Shown: piece by piece, positions 1-8,342 of the stretch
Position numbering within the stretch: position 1 is the stretch's first letter
How the letters are laid out: each line of letters opens with the position of its first letter
NCBI GenBank assembly: GCA_964464375.1
Contig: CAYXFU010000002.1
Location: 124,001 to 188,000, forward strand
Length of the DNA: 64,000 nt
Source of the DNA: CAIOZA01 sp964464375
GTDB taxonomy: Bacteria; Bacteroidota; Ignavibacteria; Kapaibacteriales; UBA2268
Direction: 5' to 3'
Program-made: the position numbers and the translations under genes
Notes under the pieces: generated by a model
What the model saw: only the letters and a program-made list of their open reading frames with translations
What the model was told of the DNA's origin: nothing
The model's database searches: none

Positions 1-782
1 CTGCAATGAATTTACAGGGGGAAAATATTCAAATAAAGCCTGGAGCATCTGTTACTGTTGGCTTTTTAAATGCTAAGAGTTCCAAAGCAGGTTCTGTAAT
101 TATTAATGGAAAAGTTGTAAATCCTGGATCTTACACAATCATTTCTGGACAAAGCAGAATTAAGGAAGTTATCGAAAAATGTGGTGGATTTACTGATGAA
201 GCATATTTGCCATTAGCTTATATTATTCGCAAAGAAAAAAATTTCATTTCAGCTGCTTATCCGTCATGGAATGTTGCAGAAACATTCCAGTACACTGATC
301 TTAAGCTAGAAGATACAACTCGATTCAACCTGGATATATATTTTAAAAAACCTATAGTATCTTGCGATTTTGAACAATTATTTGAAAAAAATATAGAAAA
401 GGAAAATGTTGTTCTGCAAGATGGTGATTTGATCATTATTCCAGATAATCCAAATACAGTATATGTCTATGGCCAGATACACAAACCGGGTTATGTTACT
501 TATCAGAAGAACAAAACAATGGAGTGGTATATCGAACAGGCAGGAGGATATGCTATAAATGCCGAAAAATCTCGTGCAAGAATAATTGAAGGTAGAAGTA
601 AAGTTTGGAAGAAGGGAAGTGATGATATCTATGTTAGGGCAGGAGATGAAATTTATATCCCAAAACCACCAGACAATCCTCCAGGTTTGGAGATTCAGAC
701 TTATGCCATGGTTGCTAGTGTTTTAGCATCAGTAGCATTGTTAATTAATATCTTTTATTCTATTTTTAGTGCAAAGAAATAA
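1..782 (+). CDS. Polysaccharide export protein with SLBB domains, 5' partial
   Basis: The reading frame is open to the left edge of the window, so the N-terminus (usually signal peptide and Poly_export domain) is missing; the first visible ATG is at 6. Two SLBB-type beta-grasp repeats are visible, near residues 28-80 (INGKVVNPGSYTI, then CGGFTDEAY) and 148-195 (VYVYGQIHKPGYVTY, then AGGYAINAE). A single hydrophobic segment lies near residues 232-253 just before the Lys-rich end. SLBB proteins of the Wza family form the periplasmic or outer-membrane conduit for capsule or exopolysaccharide. The stop overlaps the next start by one base (TAATG), so translation is probably coupled to the Wzi-like gene. 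The C-terminal membrane helix suits an inner-membrane or Wza-like barrel end; which one cannot be told. Family assignment is firm, exact partner polysaccharide unknown. Confidence 0.85.
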   Translation, partial: AMNLQGENIQIKPGASVTVGFLNAKSSKAGSVIINGKVVNPGSYTIISGQSRIKEVIEKCGGFTDEAYLPLAYIIRKEKNFISAAYPSWNVAETFQYTDLKLEDTTRFNLDIYFKKPIVSCDFEQLFEKNIEKENVVLQDGDLIIIPDNPNTVYVYGQIHKPGYVTYQKNKTMEWYIEQAGGYAINAEKSRARIIEGRSKVWKKGSDDIYVRAGDEIYIPKPPDNPPGLEIQTYAMVASVLASVALLINIFYSIFSAKK

Positions 783-2416
783 TGATTAAGAAAATATTGA
801 TGTTAATTATATCTTCCTTTATTATTGCAAATGCTCAGGTTGAGCATGTTCCCGTTTCTCATCCAGTATATAATTATTTAATACAACAGGAATCGAAAGG
901 ACTTCTTCCACATTTCTCTTCAGATCAACTTCCTCTTAAGAGAATTGAAATATCAGAAGCATTAAAACAAATAAGAAAAGAGACATCTGAACTTAATAAC
1001 TTTGAATTAAAAGCATTAGAACTTTTTGAAATTGAGTTTGAGATTGTTCCACGACAGAATTCAGTAGTTTTTTATAGTAAATCTGATTCAAATCAGATTT
1101 TGCTTAATGGACTTATTTCTGAGGATGAAAAGTTCTTCTATCACTATCGAGATTCTTCCGCTTCTGTAAATCTTTTACCATTGGCAAATTTGGATTATTC
1201 AAATTATCGTAGTGATTCATTAAATGATTATGCGTTAATGGGAAATCTGGGATTTCGGTTGCACGGATCACTAAGTAATATGATTGGATATTATTTACAA
1301 GTTACAAATGGAACATTATTTACTGGCAATAAATCAATTGCTTTGTTAGATCATCGCTTGCATCAGAATATCAAATTTTCTGAACTAAACAGCGACTTTG
1401 ATTTTACCGAATCCCATGTGAGTTTTTGTTATGATTGGTTCAATGCTTCAATTGGGCGAGAAACTCGTTTAAATGGCTCAGGTTTAACGCAAAGGCTCTT
1501 TGTTTCTACGAATAGTCCCCCGATAGACGGAGTCACTATAGGTGCTCATTTCTCTAATTTCAGATATACACACACATCTTATAGTTTACTAGGATTGCCG
1601 GACTCGGCTTTGATGAAAGTAGGATTTAAAACCTATTTGAGCTCAAAGATTCTTGCGATGCATAAATTTACCCTATTGCCTGAATGGGGAGAAATTTCTT
1701 TTTGGGATGCTGTGCTTTATTCAGGGAGAGGCTATGATGTTTCATATCTTAATCCGTTAAGCTTCTATAAATCTCTTGAGCACGCTAATCGTGATCGTGA
1801 TAATAGTATTATGGGATTTGACTGGACATTAAGACCTGCTAAAGGAATTCAAATAACTGGATCTTTCATTCTTGATGATATAATTTTTTCTGAAATAGGG
1901 ACGGGTTACTGGAGTAACAAAACTGCATTCAATCTTGGGATTTCATACACATCAAAATTGGGTTTAGCTGGAATAGAGTACGCAAGAGTAGAGCCTTATA
2001 CATTTTCTCATTATAATTCCGAAAATAGTTACACTAACGATAAACAGTTGATTGGATCGAATTTATCCCCAAATTCCGATCAGATTTCTCTATTGTTAAG
2101 ATTTTACTGGCTTGGCAATCGCTATCCATGGACTTTCCGATTTGCTTACCTAAGGCAAGGAGTGAATGTTTATGATAACGAAGGCAAATTAATTAAAAAT
2201 GTAGGATCTGACCCAGCTATCGTCAGAGGTTCAAATGACGATTATTATGTAACTTTTCTAAATGGAAATAGGATTGATGCAAAAGTCCTAGAATTGAACT
2301 TTGCTTACGAAGTAATTCGAGGTTTTAATATAAATTGCTTTCTTTATTTAAAACATCAAATGAATGGAGCATCTTATTCTAATTTTCGAATGATTTTCAG
2401 CTTCTCAGATTTTTGA
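782..2416 (+). CDS. Capsule assembly Wzi-family outer-membrane protein
   Basis: A 544-residue protein with a clear Sec signal peptide (residues 1-18, ending IIANA before Gln). The rest has no membrane helix but alternates aromatic and polar residues as in a beta-barrel, and it ends in an aromatic residue (SFSDF), typical of outer-membrane barrels. The N-terminal part (VSHPVYNYLIQQESKG, then LPLKRIEI) matches my memory of the Wzi-like capsule assembly proteins of Bacteroidota, which help anchor or assemble surface polysaccharide. Its start overlaps the SLBB gene stop, and the sugar-transferase gene follows 34 bases later, which fits a role in export of the polymer made by this cluster. No unusual features. 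Family call rests on overall pattern and context. Confidence 0.75.
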   Translation: MIKKILMLIISSFIIANAQVEHVPVSHPVYNYLIQQESKGLLPHFSSDQLPLKRIEISEALKQIRKETSELNNFELKALELFEIEFEIVPRQNSVVFYSKSDSNQILLNGLISEDEKFFYHYRDSSASVNLLPLANLDYSNYRSDSLNDYALMGNLGFRLHGSLSNMIGYYLQVTNGTLFTGNKSIALLDHRLHQNIKFSELNSDFDFTESHVSFCYDWFNASIGRETRLNGSGLTQRLFVSTNSPPIDGVTIGAHFSNFRYTHTSYSLLGLPDSALMKVGFKTYLSSKILAMHKFTLLPEWGEISFWDAVLYSGRGYDVSYLNPLSFYKSLEHANRDRDNSIMGFDWTLRPAKGIQITGSFILDDIIFSEIGTGYWSNKTAFNLGISYTSKLGLAGIEYARVEPYTFSHYNSENSYTNDKQLIGSNLSPNSDQISLLLRFYWLGNRYPWTFRFAYLRQGVNVYDNEGKLIKNVGSDPAIVRGSNDDYYVTFLNGNRIDAKVLELNFAYEVIRGFNINCFLYLKHQMNGASYSNFRMIFSFSDF

Positions 2417-2450
2417 TAATAAAAATGTTGAAAGGTAATAATAGATATAA

Positions 2451-3893
2451 ATGTTAATTGATGAGCAATATAATTTTAAACCTTCAAACAGGGATTTGTT
2501 GATTAGTAAGTTCTTATCTCCGCAGGCTACTCAATTCTATGCTGACATACTTATGCTGATCTTCGGTTATATTATATATTATTATATTAAATTTGGCACT
2601 GGATGGTTTTATACTGTTGCAAGCCCCGATCTATTAATTCCAATGGTTATCCTTCTAGGGTACTGGCTTTTATTATTCTGGTTCAGTGGCTTATATAAGA
2701 ATTGGTATATCCGTTCACCTTTTGATGAATTCTTTCTGATACTGAGAGTAACATTCTTTGGCAGTTTCATTGTTTTTTTTCTGGTATTTTTGGATAGCAA
2801 CAGATCACCAAGAATGGTGTTTCTTGTTTATTTTGCAATAATTACTATTTCTATAGCCATTGGCAGGCTTAGTTCCAGAAAGGTTCAAAAAAGAATACGA
2901 ATAAAAGGAATATTTGAAATTCCATCTATTATTGTCGGCACAATAGAGAAAGCAAATGATTTTATCGACAAAACAAGAAATGCAAAAGCTTGGGGCTATA
3001 AACCTATAGGAATCATTTTAACTGACTCAGCAGAAGAAAATAAATCTGTTCATCCAAAAGAACCGGTTTTAGGGAATATTGAAAATCTACATAATATTCT
3101 TGATAGAGTATTACCAACTGAGCTATTGATTACTGTAGATTCACCCAATAGGTCAACGTTGGTCAATATCGCCAATGAGTGTGCAGAAAAGAACATTATT
3201 GTCAAGATTGTACCTGATTTATATGATATATTTACTGGTCTGGTCCGAACATTACCAATATATGGAATACCTTTAATTGAGATAAATACTCAGTTATTAA
3301 AGCCATGGGAAATTGTAATAAAGCGACTAATTGATATACTATTTTCTCTGTTCGTACTTCTACTTGGGTTACCATTATGGGTTATAATCGGTATTGTAAT
3401 AAAACTTGAATCAAAAGGTCCCATTTTCTATAAGCAAGAAAGAGTTGGAAAAGATGGTAAGCCTTTTGTTATTTTTAAATTTAGGTCTATGATTCAGGAT
3501 GCGCAGAAGTCCGGATCAATATGGACAACAGTTAATGATCCAAGAGTAACAAAAATCGGTTATTTTATACGTAAGACACATATTGATGAATTCCCTCAGT
3601 TCTTAAACGTATTGAAAGGGGAAATGTCTCTTGTTGGTCCTAGACCTGAACAAACAGTCATAGTAAATAAATATTCTAATATCGTACCCTACTATAAACG
3701 CAGACATGTTGTAAAACCAGGAATTACTGGTTGGTGGCAGGTAAATTATGTTATGTATGAAGAAAGTGTCGAAGAAATCGAAAGTAGATTGAAGGACGAT
3801 TTCTATTACATTGAGAATATGTCACTTAAGCTTGATATTGAGATAATAATTAGAACTGTGATATTGATGTTTAAAATGCATGGTCAATCTTAA
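2451..3893 (+). CDS. Polyprenyl-phosphate glycosyl-1-phosphate transferase (exopolysaccharide initiation)
   Basis: This 480-residue protein has the WbaP/CpsE layout: four N-terminal membrane helices (about residues 30-140), a nucleotide-fold middle domain (about 150-265, CoA_binding_3 type), a further hydrophobic segment near 290-312, and a C-terminal bacterial sugar transferase domain. Hallmarks of the last are KFRSM near residue 343, the catalytic Asp-Glu in DEFPQFLNVLKGEMSLVG near 379, GPRPE near 397 and KPGITGWWQVN near 422. The enzyme transfers a sugar-1-phosphate from a UDP-sugar to undecaprenyl phosphate in the inner membrane, the first step in building each repeat unit. It follows the Wzi-like gene by 34 bases. 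Which sugar is used (glucose or galactose are common) cannot be read from sequence. It is a useful intact comparison for the degraded homologous domain in the fused protein at 4697. Confidence 0.9.
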   Translation: MLIDEQYNFKPSNRDLLISKFLSPQATQFYADILMLIFGYIIYYYIKFGTGWFYTVASPDLLIPMVILLGYWLLLFWFSGLYKNWYIRSPFDEFFLILRVTFFGSFIVFFLVFLDSNRSPRMVFLVYFAIITISIAIGRLSSRKVQKRIRIKGIFEIPSIIVGTIEKANDFIDKTRNAKAWGYKPIGIILTDSAEENKSVHPKEPVLGNIENLHNILDRVLPTELLITVDSPNRSTLVNIANECAEKNIIVKIVPDLYDIFTGLVRTLPIYGIPLIEINTQLLKPWEIVIKRLIDILFSLFVLLLGLPLWVIIGIVIKLESKGPIFYKQERVGKDGKPFVIFKFRSMIQDAQKSGSIWTTVNDPRVTKIGYFIRKTHIDEFPQFLNVLKGEMSLVGPRPEQTVIVNKYSNIVPYYKRRHVVKPGITGWWQVNYVMYEESVEEIESRLKDDFYYIENMSLKLDIEIIIRTVILMFKMHGQS

Positions 3894-3926
3894 AAATAAA
3901 TAATAAACATAATTTTAATATAACTT

Positions 3927-4643
3927 ATGAAATCTATTGTTGTAATACCAACGTATAATGAAATTGAAAATATTGCCAATATTATTGAAGCTATATTTAT
4001 TTCATTACCAACGACGCATATTCTGATAGTTGATGATAATTCTCCTGATGGTACATCTTTAGTGGTCCAAACAATTATGGAATCTAATAATAATGTCCAT
4101 CTGATTACCAGATCCGGAAAGATGGGATTAGGTACTGCCTATTGTGAAGGATTTACATGGGCTTTGAATGAGGGATTCGAAGCTATTTTCGAAATGGATG
4201 CTGATTTTTCTCATAATCCAACCGATTTGCCTAGACTTCTTGAAGAACTCAAAGAAAATGATTTAGTTATTGGCTCAAGATATATTTCAGGTGTAAATGT
4301 TGTTAACTGGCCACTTAGAAGGTTAATTCTTAGTTATGGAGCTAACATGTACACAAGATGGATAACAGGATTACCTCTCATGGATGCAACTGGAGGTTTT
4401 AAGTGCTTCAAAGCAGAAGCTCTTAGGAAGATTGATCTAAATAGAGTCAAAACAAATGGTTATGGCTTCCAGATAGAAATGAATTATTTGATGTGGAAAA
4501 TTGGAGCTAGGATTAAAGAAATTTCGATTATTTTTATTGATAGAAGAAGTGGGACTTCAAAAATGAACAAGAAAATAATTTATGAAGCTATCTTTCTTGT
4601 TTGGAAATTGAAGTTTTTATTTGACAGAAAATATAAAAAATAA
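3927..4643 (+). CDS. Polyprenol monophosphomannose synthase-like GT2 (DPM1 family)
   Basis: The 238-residue protein is a compact GT-A fold family 2 glycosyltransferase without C-terminal membrane helices, the size of DPM1-type dolichol/polyprenol-phosphate mannose synthases. Visible signatures are VIPTYNE at the N-terminus, LIVDDNSPDGTS near residue 33, the metal-binding EMDADFSHNP near 89, GSRYISG near 112 and the acceptor-side GFQIEMNYLMWK and RRSGTSKMN motifs in the C-terminal third. Such enzymes make polyprenyl-phosphate-linked mannose or glucose on the cytoplasmic face, a donor for later glycosylation outside the membrane. It sits 33 bases after the sugar-transferase gene in the exopolysaccharide operon. 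Family is clear; mannose specificity is inferred only from the family. Confidence 0.85.
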   Translation: MKSIVVIPTYNEIENIANIIEAIFISLPTTHILIVDDNSPDGTSLVVQTIMESNNNVHLITRSGKMGLGTAYCEGFTWALNEGFEAIFEMDADFSHNPTDLPRLLEELKENDLVIGSRYISGVNVVNWPLRRLILSYGANMYTRWITGLPLMDATGGFKCFKAEALRKIDLNRVKTNGYGFQIEMNYLMWKIGARIKEISIIFIDRRSGTSKMNKKIIYEAIFLVWKLKFLFDRKYKK

Positions 4644-4696
4644 GAACTAAGAACTAAGTCATTAATATTAATTAATTGGACAAGATTTTCTTCTCA

Positions 4697-6640
4697 ATGG
4701 AACAAGCATCAAAAAAAATCTCAATCATCATTGTTAATTACAATTCAAAAGATTTCCTTTTGCAATGCGTGAAATCAATTGAAAAAGCCTCAGATAATCT
4801 AGACATTGAAATTGTAGTTGTTGATAATAATTCTACCGATGGATCCATCGATTATCTTACTCCTCTTCTTCCAAATGTTAGTTTTATTGCCCTTAAAGTA
4901 AACCTTGGATTTGCTAAGGCAAACAATATAGGTTCTAAGTTATCCACAGGTGATTACTTCCTTATTTTAAATCCTGATACATTAATTGAAGAGAATACCT
5001 TATCAACAATGCTTCAATATATGGAAACTCATCCTGAAGTTGGTGGAGCCGGATGTAAGGTTCTCAACACAGATGGAACGTTTCAACTTGCCTGCCGCAG
5101 GGGATTTCCAACTCCTTGGGCTTCTTTTTCCAAATTATTCGGTCTCCAGACCCTTTTTCCGAAGTCTAAACTATTCGCAATATACAATCAAACATTCAGA
5201 TCCGTTGATGAAACATACTACATCGATTCAATAATAGGTGCTTTTATGTTTATCCGAAAAGAAGCATGGGATGATATTAATGGATTTGATGAAAGCTTCT
5301 TTATGTATGGTGAAGATATCGATTTATGTTTTAGATTGAATCAATCCAATTGGAAAATCTCTTATGTACACACAACATCTGTGATACATTATAAAGGAAT
5401 AAGCACAAAGCGAAGTTCTATCAATGAGTTAGAACATTTTTATAATGCAATGAAAATCTTTAGTGCAAAACATTATGCCTCATCATCATTCTTTTTCTCA
5501 ATTATCAAAGCTGGAATTAAATTCAGAGAATTAATTGCAAGAACTTATAAATATAGAACAACGATATTTGTTATGATTCTAGATTTAATAACAATAAATA
5601 TATCATTATTATTAGCAACAAAAATAAGATTTGGTGGTTACCTTAATTTTCCTGAATATGCTTATCCAATGGTTTTTATTGTAGTTTCTTTGGTAATGAT
5701 CACTTCTATGGTTTCAATGGGTGAGTATTTTGAGAACAGACCGGCATTCAGAAAAGCTTTGTCTGGTCTTTTGATAACACTTTTTATTTTGTCATCATTA
5801 ACATATTTCTTCAAGGACTATGCTTTTAGTCGTGGTGTTGTGCTGATGACAATTGGATTTACAATTATATCATCATATTTTTCAAGGTCAATTCTTTCAA
5901 TCAAACATAGCAACTCAAAGACAAACCCCAATCGAAAATTGGCAATTATTGGTACTGGCAAAGAAGCCTTTGAAATTTATAATGCCATTCAAAATTCAGA
6001 TCAGATTCTAACAAATATTGCCGGGTTTATCTCTACTAATGGAGTGATTGAAAACACAATTGTAAATGATAATTTGATAGGAAATATCGATTACATTAAC
6101 AACGTAGTTAATGAGAATGATATTCGTGAATTGATTATTGCCGAAAAATCAATGAATTCAAATGAGTTAATGAAATTAATTCAGAACACATCAAATCTAG
6201 GAATAAAATATCATGTTGCTTTTGAATGGGATGATATTGTTGCCTCCAGAATTATAAATGACATTTCAGGATTTGAACCAACCATACCTGATTACAATCT
6301 GGCAAAATTCAGATTTAGATTTATTAAAAGAACATCTGATATTGTAATTTCTATTTTCTCTTTGACTATTGGATTACCTATCGTATATTTGCTGTTCAGA
6401 AAATCAAATAATGTGATAAACAAATTGTTTCAAGTTCTGAGTGGAAGACTTTCGATAGTCGGATTATATCCAGAAGCTGAAAACATTCTTTGCAGAACAG
6501 GGCTTACGGGAATGGCTCACATTAGTAAACCCGAAAAATTAACAATTCAGGCAATAAATCGTTTGAACGATTATTATCTTATGAATTATACATTTTCACT
6601 TGATATTGAAATTATTTTGAAAAAATTATTCAGGAAATAA
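4697..6640 (+). CDS. GT2 glycosyltransferase fused to a degenerate sugar-phosphate transferase
   Basis: Two proteins in one. Residues 1 to about 255 are a family 2 rhamnosyltransferase-like GT (IIIVNYNSKDF, VVVDNNSTDGS, ILNPDTLI, then EDIDLCFR). After it come four or five membrane helices, a nucleotide-fold domain (LAIIGTGKEAFEIYNAI) and a short C-terminal piece whose KRTSDIVISIFSLTIGLP, LSGRLSIVG and CRTGLTGMAHISKPE line up with the bacterial sugar transferase encoded at 2451. The stretch that should hold KFRSM and the catalytic DEFPQ is missing: the sequence jumps to INKLFQVLSG. The second half therefore probably cannot transfer sugar phosphate and may be a membrane anchor or scaffold. Start: ATG 4697 gives the usual GT2 N-terminus (SKKISIIIVNYN); an in-frame TTG at 4676 would add seven residues. 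accA starts two bases after the stop. Confidence 0.85.
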   Translation: MEQASKKISIIIVNYNSKDFLLQCVKSIEKASDNLDIEIVVVDNNSTDGSIDYLTPLLPNVSFIALKVNLGFAKANNIGSKLSTGDYFLILNPDTLIEENTLSTMLQYMETHPEVGGAGCKVLNTDGTFQLACRRGFPTPWASFSKLFGLQTLFPKSKLFAIYNQTFRSVDETYYIDSIIGAFMFIRKEAWDDINGFDESFFMYGEDIDLCFRLNQSNWKISYVHTTSVIHYKGISTKRSSINELEHFYNAMKIFSAKHYASSSFFFSIIKAGIKFRELIARTYKYRTTIFVMILDLITINISLLLATKIRFGGYLNFPEYAYPMVFIVVSLVMITSMVSMGEYFENRPAFRKALSGLLITLFILSSLTYFFKDYAFSRGVVLMTIGFTIISSYFSRSILSIKHSNSKTNPNRKLAIIGTGKEAFEIYNAIQNSDQILTNIAGFISTNGVIENTIVNDNLIGNIDYINNVVNENDIRELIIAEKSMNSNELMKLIQNTSNLGIKYHVAFEWDDIVASRIINDISGFEPTIPDYNLAKFRFRFIKRTSDIVISIFSLTIGLPIVYLLFRKSNNVINKLFQVLSGRLSIVGLYPEAENILCRTGLTGMAHISKPEKLTIQAINRLNDYYLMNYTFSLDIEIILKKLFRK

Positions 6641-6642
6641 AA

Positions 6643-7596
6643 GTGTCTTCAAAAATAATATTGGATTTTGAGAAACCAATTGTGGAATTAGAGAAAAAAA
6701 TAGAAGAAATGAAACTTATGTCTAATGATTTAGACATAAGCTCTGAAATTGTTTTTCTTGAAAAAAAAGTTGACGATCTGAAATTGCAGGTCTATAGGCA
6801 ACTAACTCGTTGGCAAAAAGTTCAGATCGCCCGTCATCCCGAACGTCCTTTAACTCTTGATTATATTCATAATTGCTTTAATGACTTCATAGAGCTTCAT
6901 GGCGATAGGAAATACAAGGATGACCCTGCAATAATAGGTGGTATGGCTGAATTAGATGGCAATCCGGTTATGATTGTTGGACATCAAAAGGGTAGAGACA
7001 CTAAAACAAACCTTTATAGAAATTTTGGTATGTCTAATCCTGAAGGTTATAGGAAAGCAAATCGATTATTTGCTATGGCAGAAAAATTCAATCGTCCTGT
7101 TATAACTTTTTTAGATACTCCTGGTGCTTTCCCGGGCATTGAAGCCGAAGAAAGAGGACAGGCTGAAGCCATTGCCCGTAATCTGATGCAGATGTCTTCA
7201 CTTAAAGTACCTATAGTAATTGTTATTATAGGTGAAGGTGCCTCCGGTGGAGCAATTGGTATTGGTGTCGGGGATAGAGTATTAATGTTCGAAAACTCAT
7301 GGTATTCCGTCATTTCTCCCGAATCCTGCTCTAGTATTCTTTGGAGGAGCTGGGATTTTAAAGAACAGGCGGCTGAAGCTCTCCAATTAACAGCAGTGGA
7401 TCTTAAAAAACAGGGTATTATTGATGAGATTATTGAAGAACCTATAGGTGGAGCTCACAAAGATCCTGATTTTATGTTTCAGATTGTTAAAACTACTCTT
7501 ATTAAGGAAATTAAAAACTTACAGAAAATTTCACCTGATGAATTAATCAAGAAACGTCGAGAAAAATTTTATAAAATGGGTGTTTGGAACGAATAA
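6643..7596 (+). CDS. accA: Acetyl-CoA carboxylase carboxyltransferase subunit alpha
   Basis: At 317 residues this is the normal AccA length. The N-terminal helical part (LEKKIEEM) precedes the crotonase-like carboxyltransferase core with LHGDRKYKDDPAIIGG, GHQKGRDTK, FGMSNPEGYRKA, TPGAFPGIEAEERGQ and the oxyanion-hole glycines of GEGASGGAIGIGVGD. With AccD it moves the carboxyl group from biotin to acetyl-CoA, giving malonyl-CoA for fatty acid synthesis in the cytoplasm; accD is not in the window. The start is a GTG two bases after the previous stop, so it looks co-transcribed with the glycosyltransferase genes, an odd location for a housekeeping lipid gene. A strong intrinsic terminator follows 17 bases downstream. 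Confidence 0.97.
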   Translation: MSSKIILDFEKPIVELEKKIEEMKLMSNDLDISSEIVFLEKKVDDLKLQVYRQLTRWQKVQIARHPERPLTLDYIHNCFNDFIELHGDRKYKDDPAIIGGMAELDGNPVMIVGHQKGRDTKTNLYRNFGMSNPEGYRKANRLFAMAEKFNRPVITFLDTPGAFPGIEAEERGQAEAIARNLMQMSSLKVPIVIVIIGEGASGGAIGIGVGDRVLMFENSWYSVISPESCSSILWRSWDFKEQAAEALQLTAVDLKKQGIIDEIIEEPIGGAHKDPDFMFQIVKTTLIKEIKNLQKISPDELIKKRREKFYKMGVWNE

Positions 7597-7613
7597 TATT
7601 TTGTAAAGTTGTT

Positions 7614-7646
7614 AGTAATTCCCGCTTAGCGGGAATTACTTTTTTA
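7614..7646 (+). terminator. Rho-independent terminator after accA
   Basis: A perfect 12-bp stem (AGTAATTCCCGC, 7614-7625, pairing with 7629-7640) closes a three-base loop (TTA) and is followed by a T run. It ends the exopolysaccharide-accA transcription unit. Confidence 0.9.
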
Positions 7647-7662
7647 TAGTCGAAAGGATAAC

Positions 7663-8337
7663 ATGGAAAATGAAAGTGCTAATTGGTTTAAATTTTTAAT
7701 TGATTTTATTCTTCATATTGATAAACATCTTGGTGAAATTATCAAAAGTTATGGCACATGGACTTATGCAATTCTGTTTACCATAGTTTTTTGTGAAACA
7801 GGTCTTGTTATTTTACCATTCTTACCTGGAGATTCTTTGCTTTTTGCAGCAGGATCTTTCGCAGGTCTTGGTTCTTTGAACCCTCATATCTTATTTGTTC
7901 TTATTTCTATTGCCGCAATTTTGGGCGATACAGTTAACTATTGGATAGGTAATAGATTAGGACCAAAAGTGTTTCATAGTGAGTCTAAATTTTTTAAAAA
8001 AGAATATTTAGACAGAACTCATAAATTTTATGAAAAATATGGTGGAAAGACAATTATCATTGCCAGGTTTGTCCCAATCATTCGTACATTCGCTCCATTT
8101 GTAGCTGGTATTGGATCCATGAGTTATGGAAAATTTATTACATATAATATCGTAGGCGGAGTGGTTTGGGTAGCTATTTTTGTTTATTCCGGCTATTTCT
8201 TAGGTACCCTTACCATCGTCAAAAATAATTTTAGTCTGGTAGTGATTGTCATTATTCTTATTTCAGTTGTTCCCATTATTACTGAGTATTTAAAGCACAA
8301 AAAGAACAAACGTTTAAACGAATCAAACAATATCTAA
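7663..8337 (+). CDS. DedA family membrane protein
   Basis: A 224-residue integral membrane protein with the DedA/VTT (SNARE-associated) signatures: ETGLVILPFLPGDSLLF near residue 46, the re-entrant FVPIIRTFAPFVAGIGSMSY near residue 134, and GGVVWVAIFVYSGYFLG near 166. DedA proteins are inner-membrane flippase-like proteins, linked in several bacteria to recycling of undecaprenyl phosphate or phosphatidylethanolamine across the membrane. That would suit its place between polysaccharide genes, since those pathways use the same lipid carrier; this link is inference. A Shine-Dalgarno-like AAGGA lies just upstream of the ATG. The next gene starts five bases after the stop. Confidence 0.92.
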   Translation: MENESANWFKFLIDFILHIDKHLGEIIKSYGTWTYAILFTIVFCETGLVILPFLPGDSLLFAAGSFAGLGSLNPHILFVLISIAAILGDTVNYWIGNRLGPKVFHSESKFFKKEYLDRTHKFYEKYGGKTIIIARFVPIIRTFAPFVAGIGSMSYGKFITYNIVGGVVWVAIFVYSGYFLGTLTIVKNNFSLVVIVIILISVVPIITEYLKHKKNKRLNESNNI

Positions 8338-8342
8338 TATCA

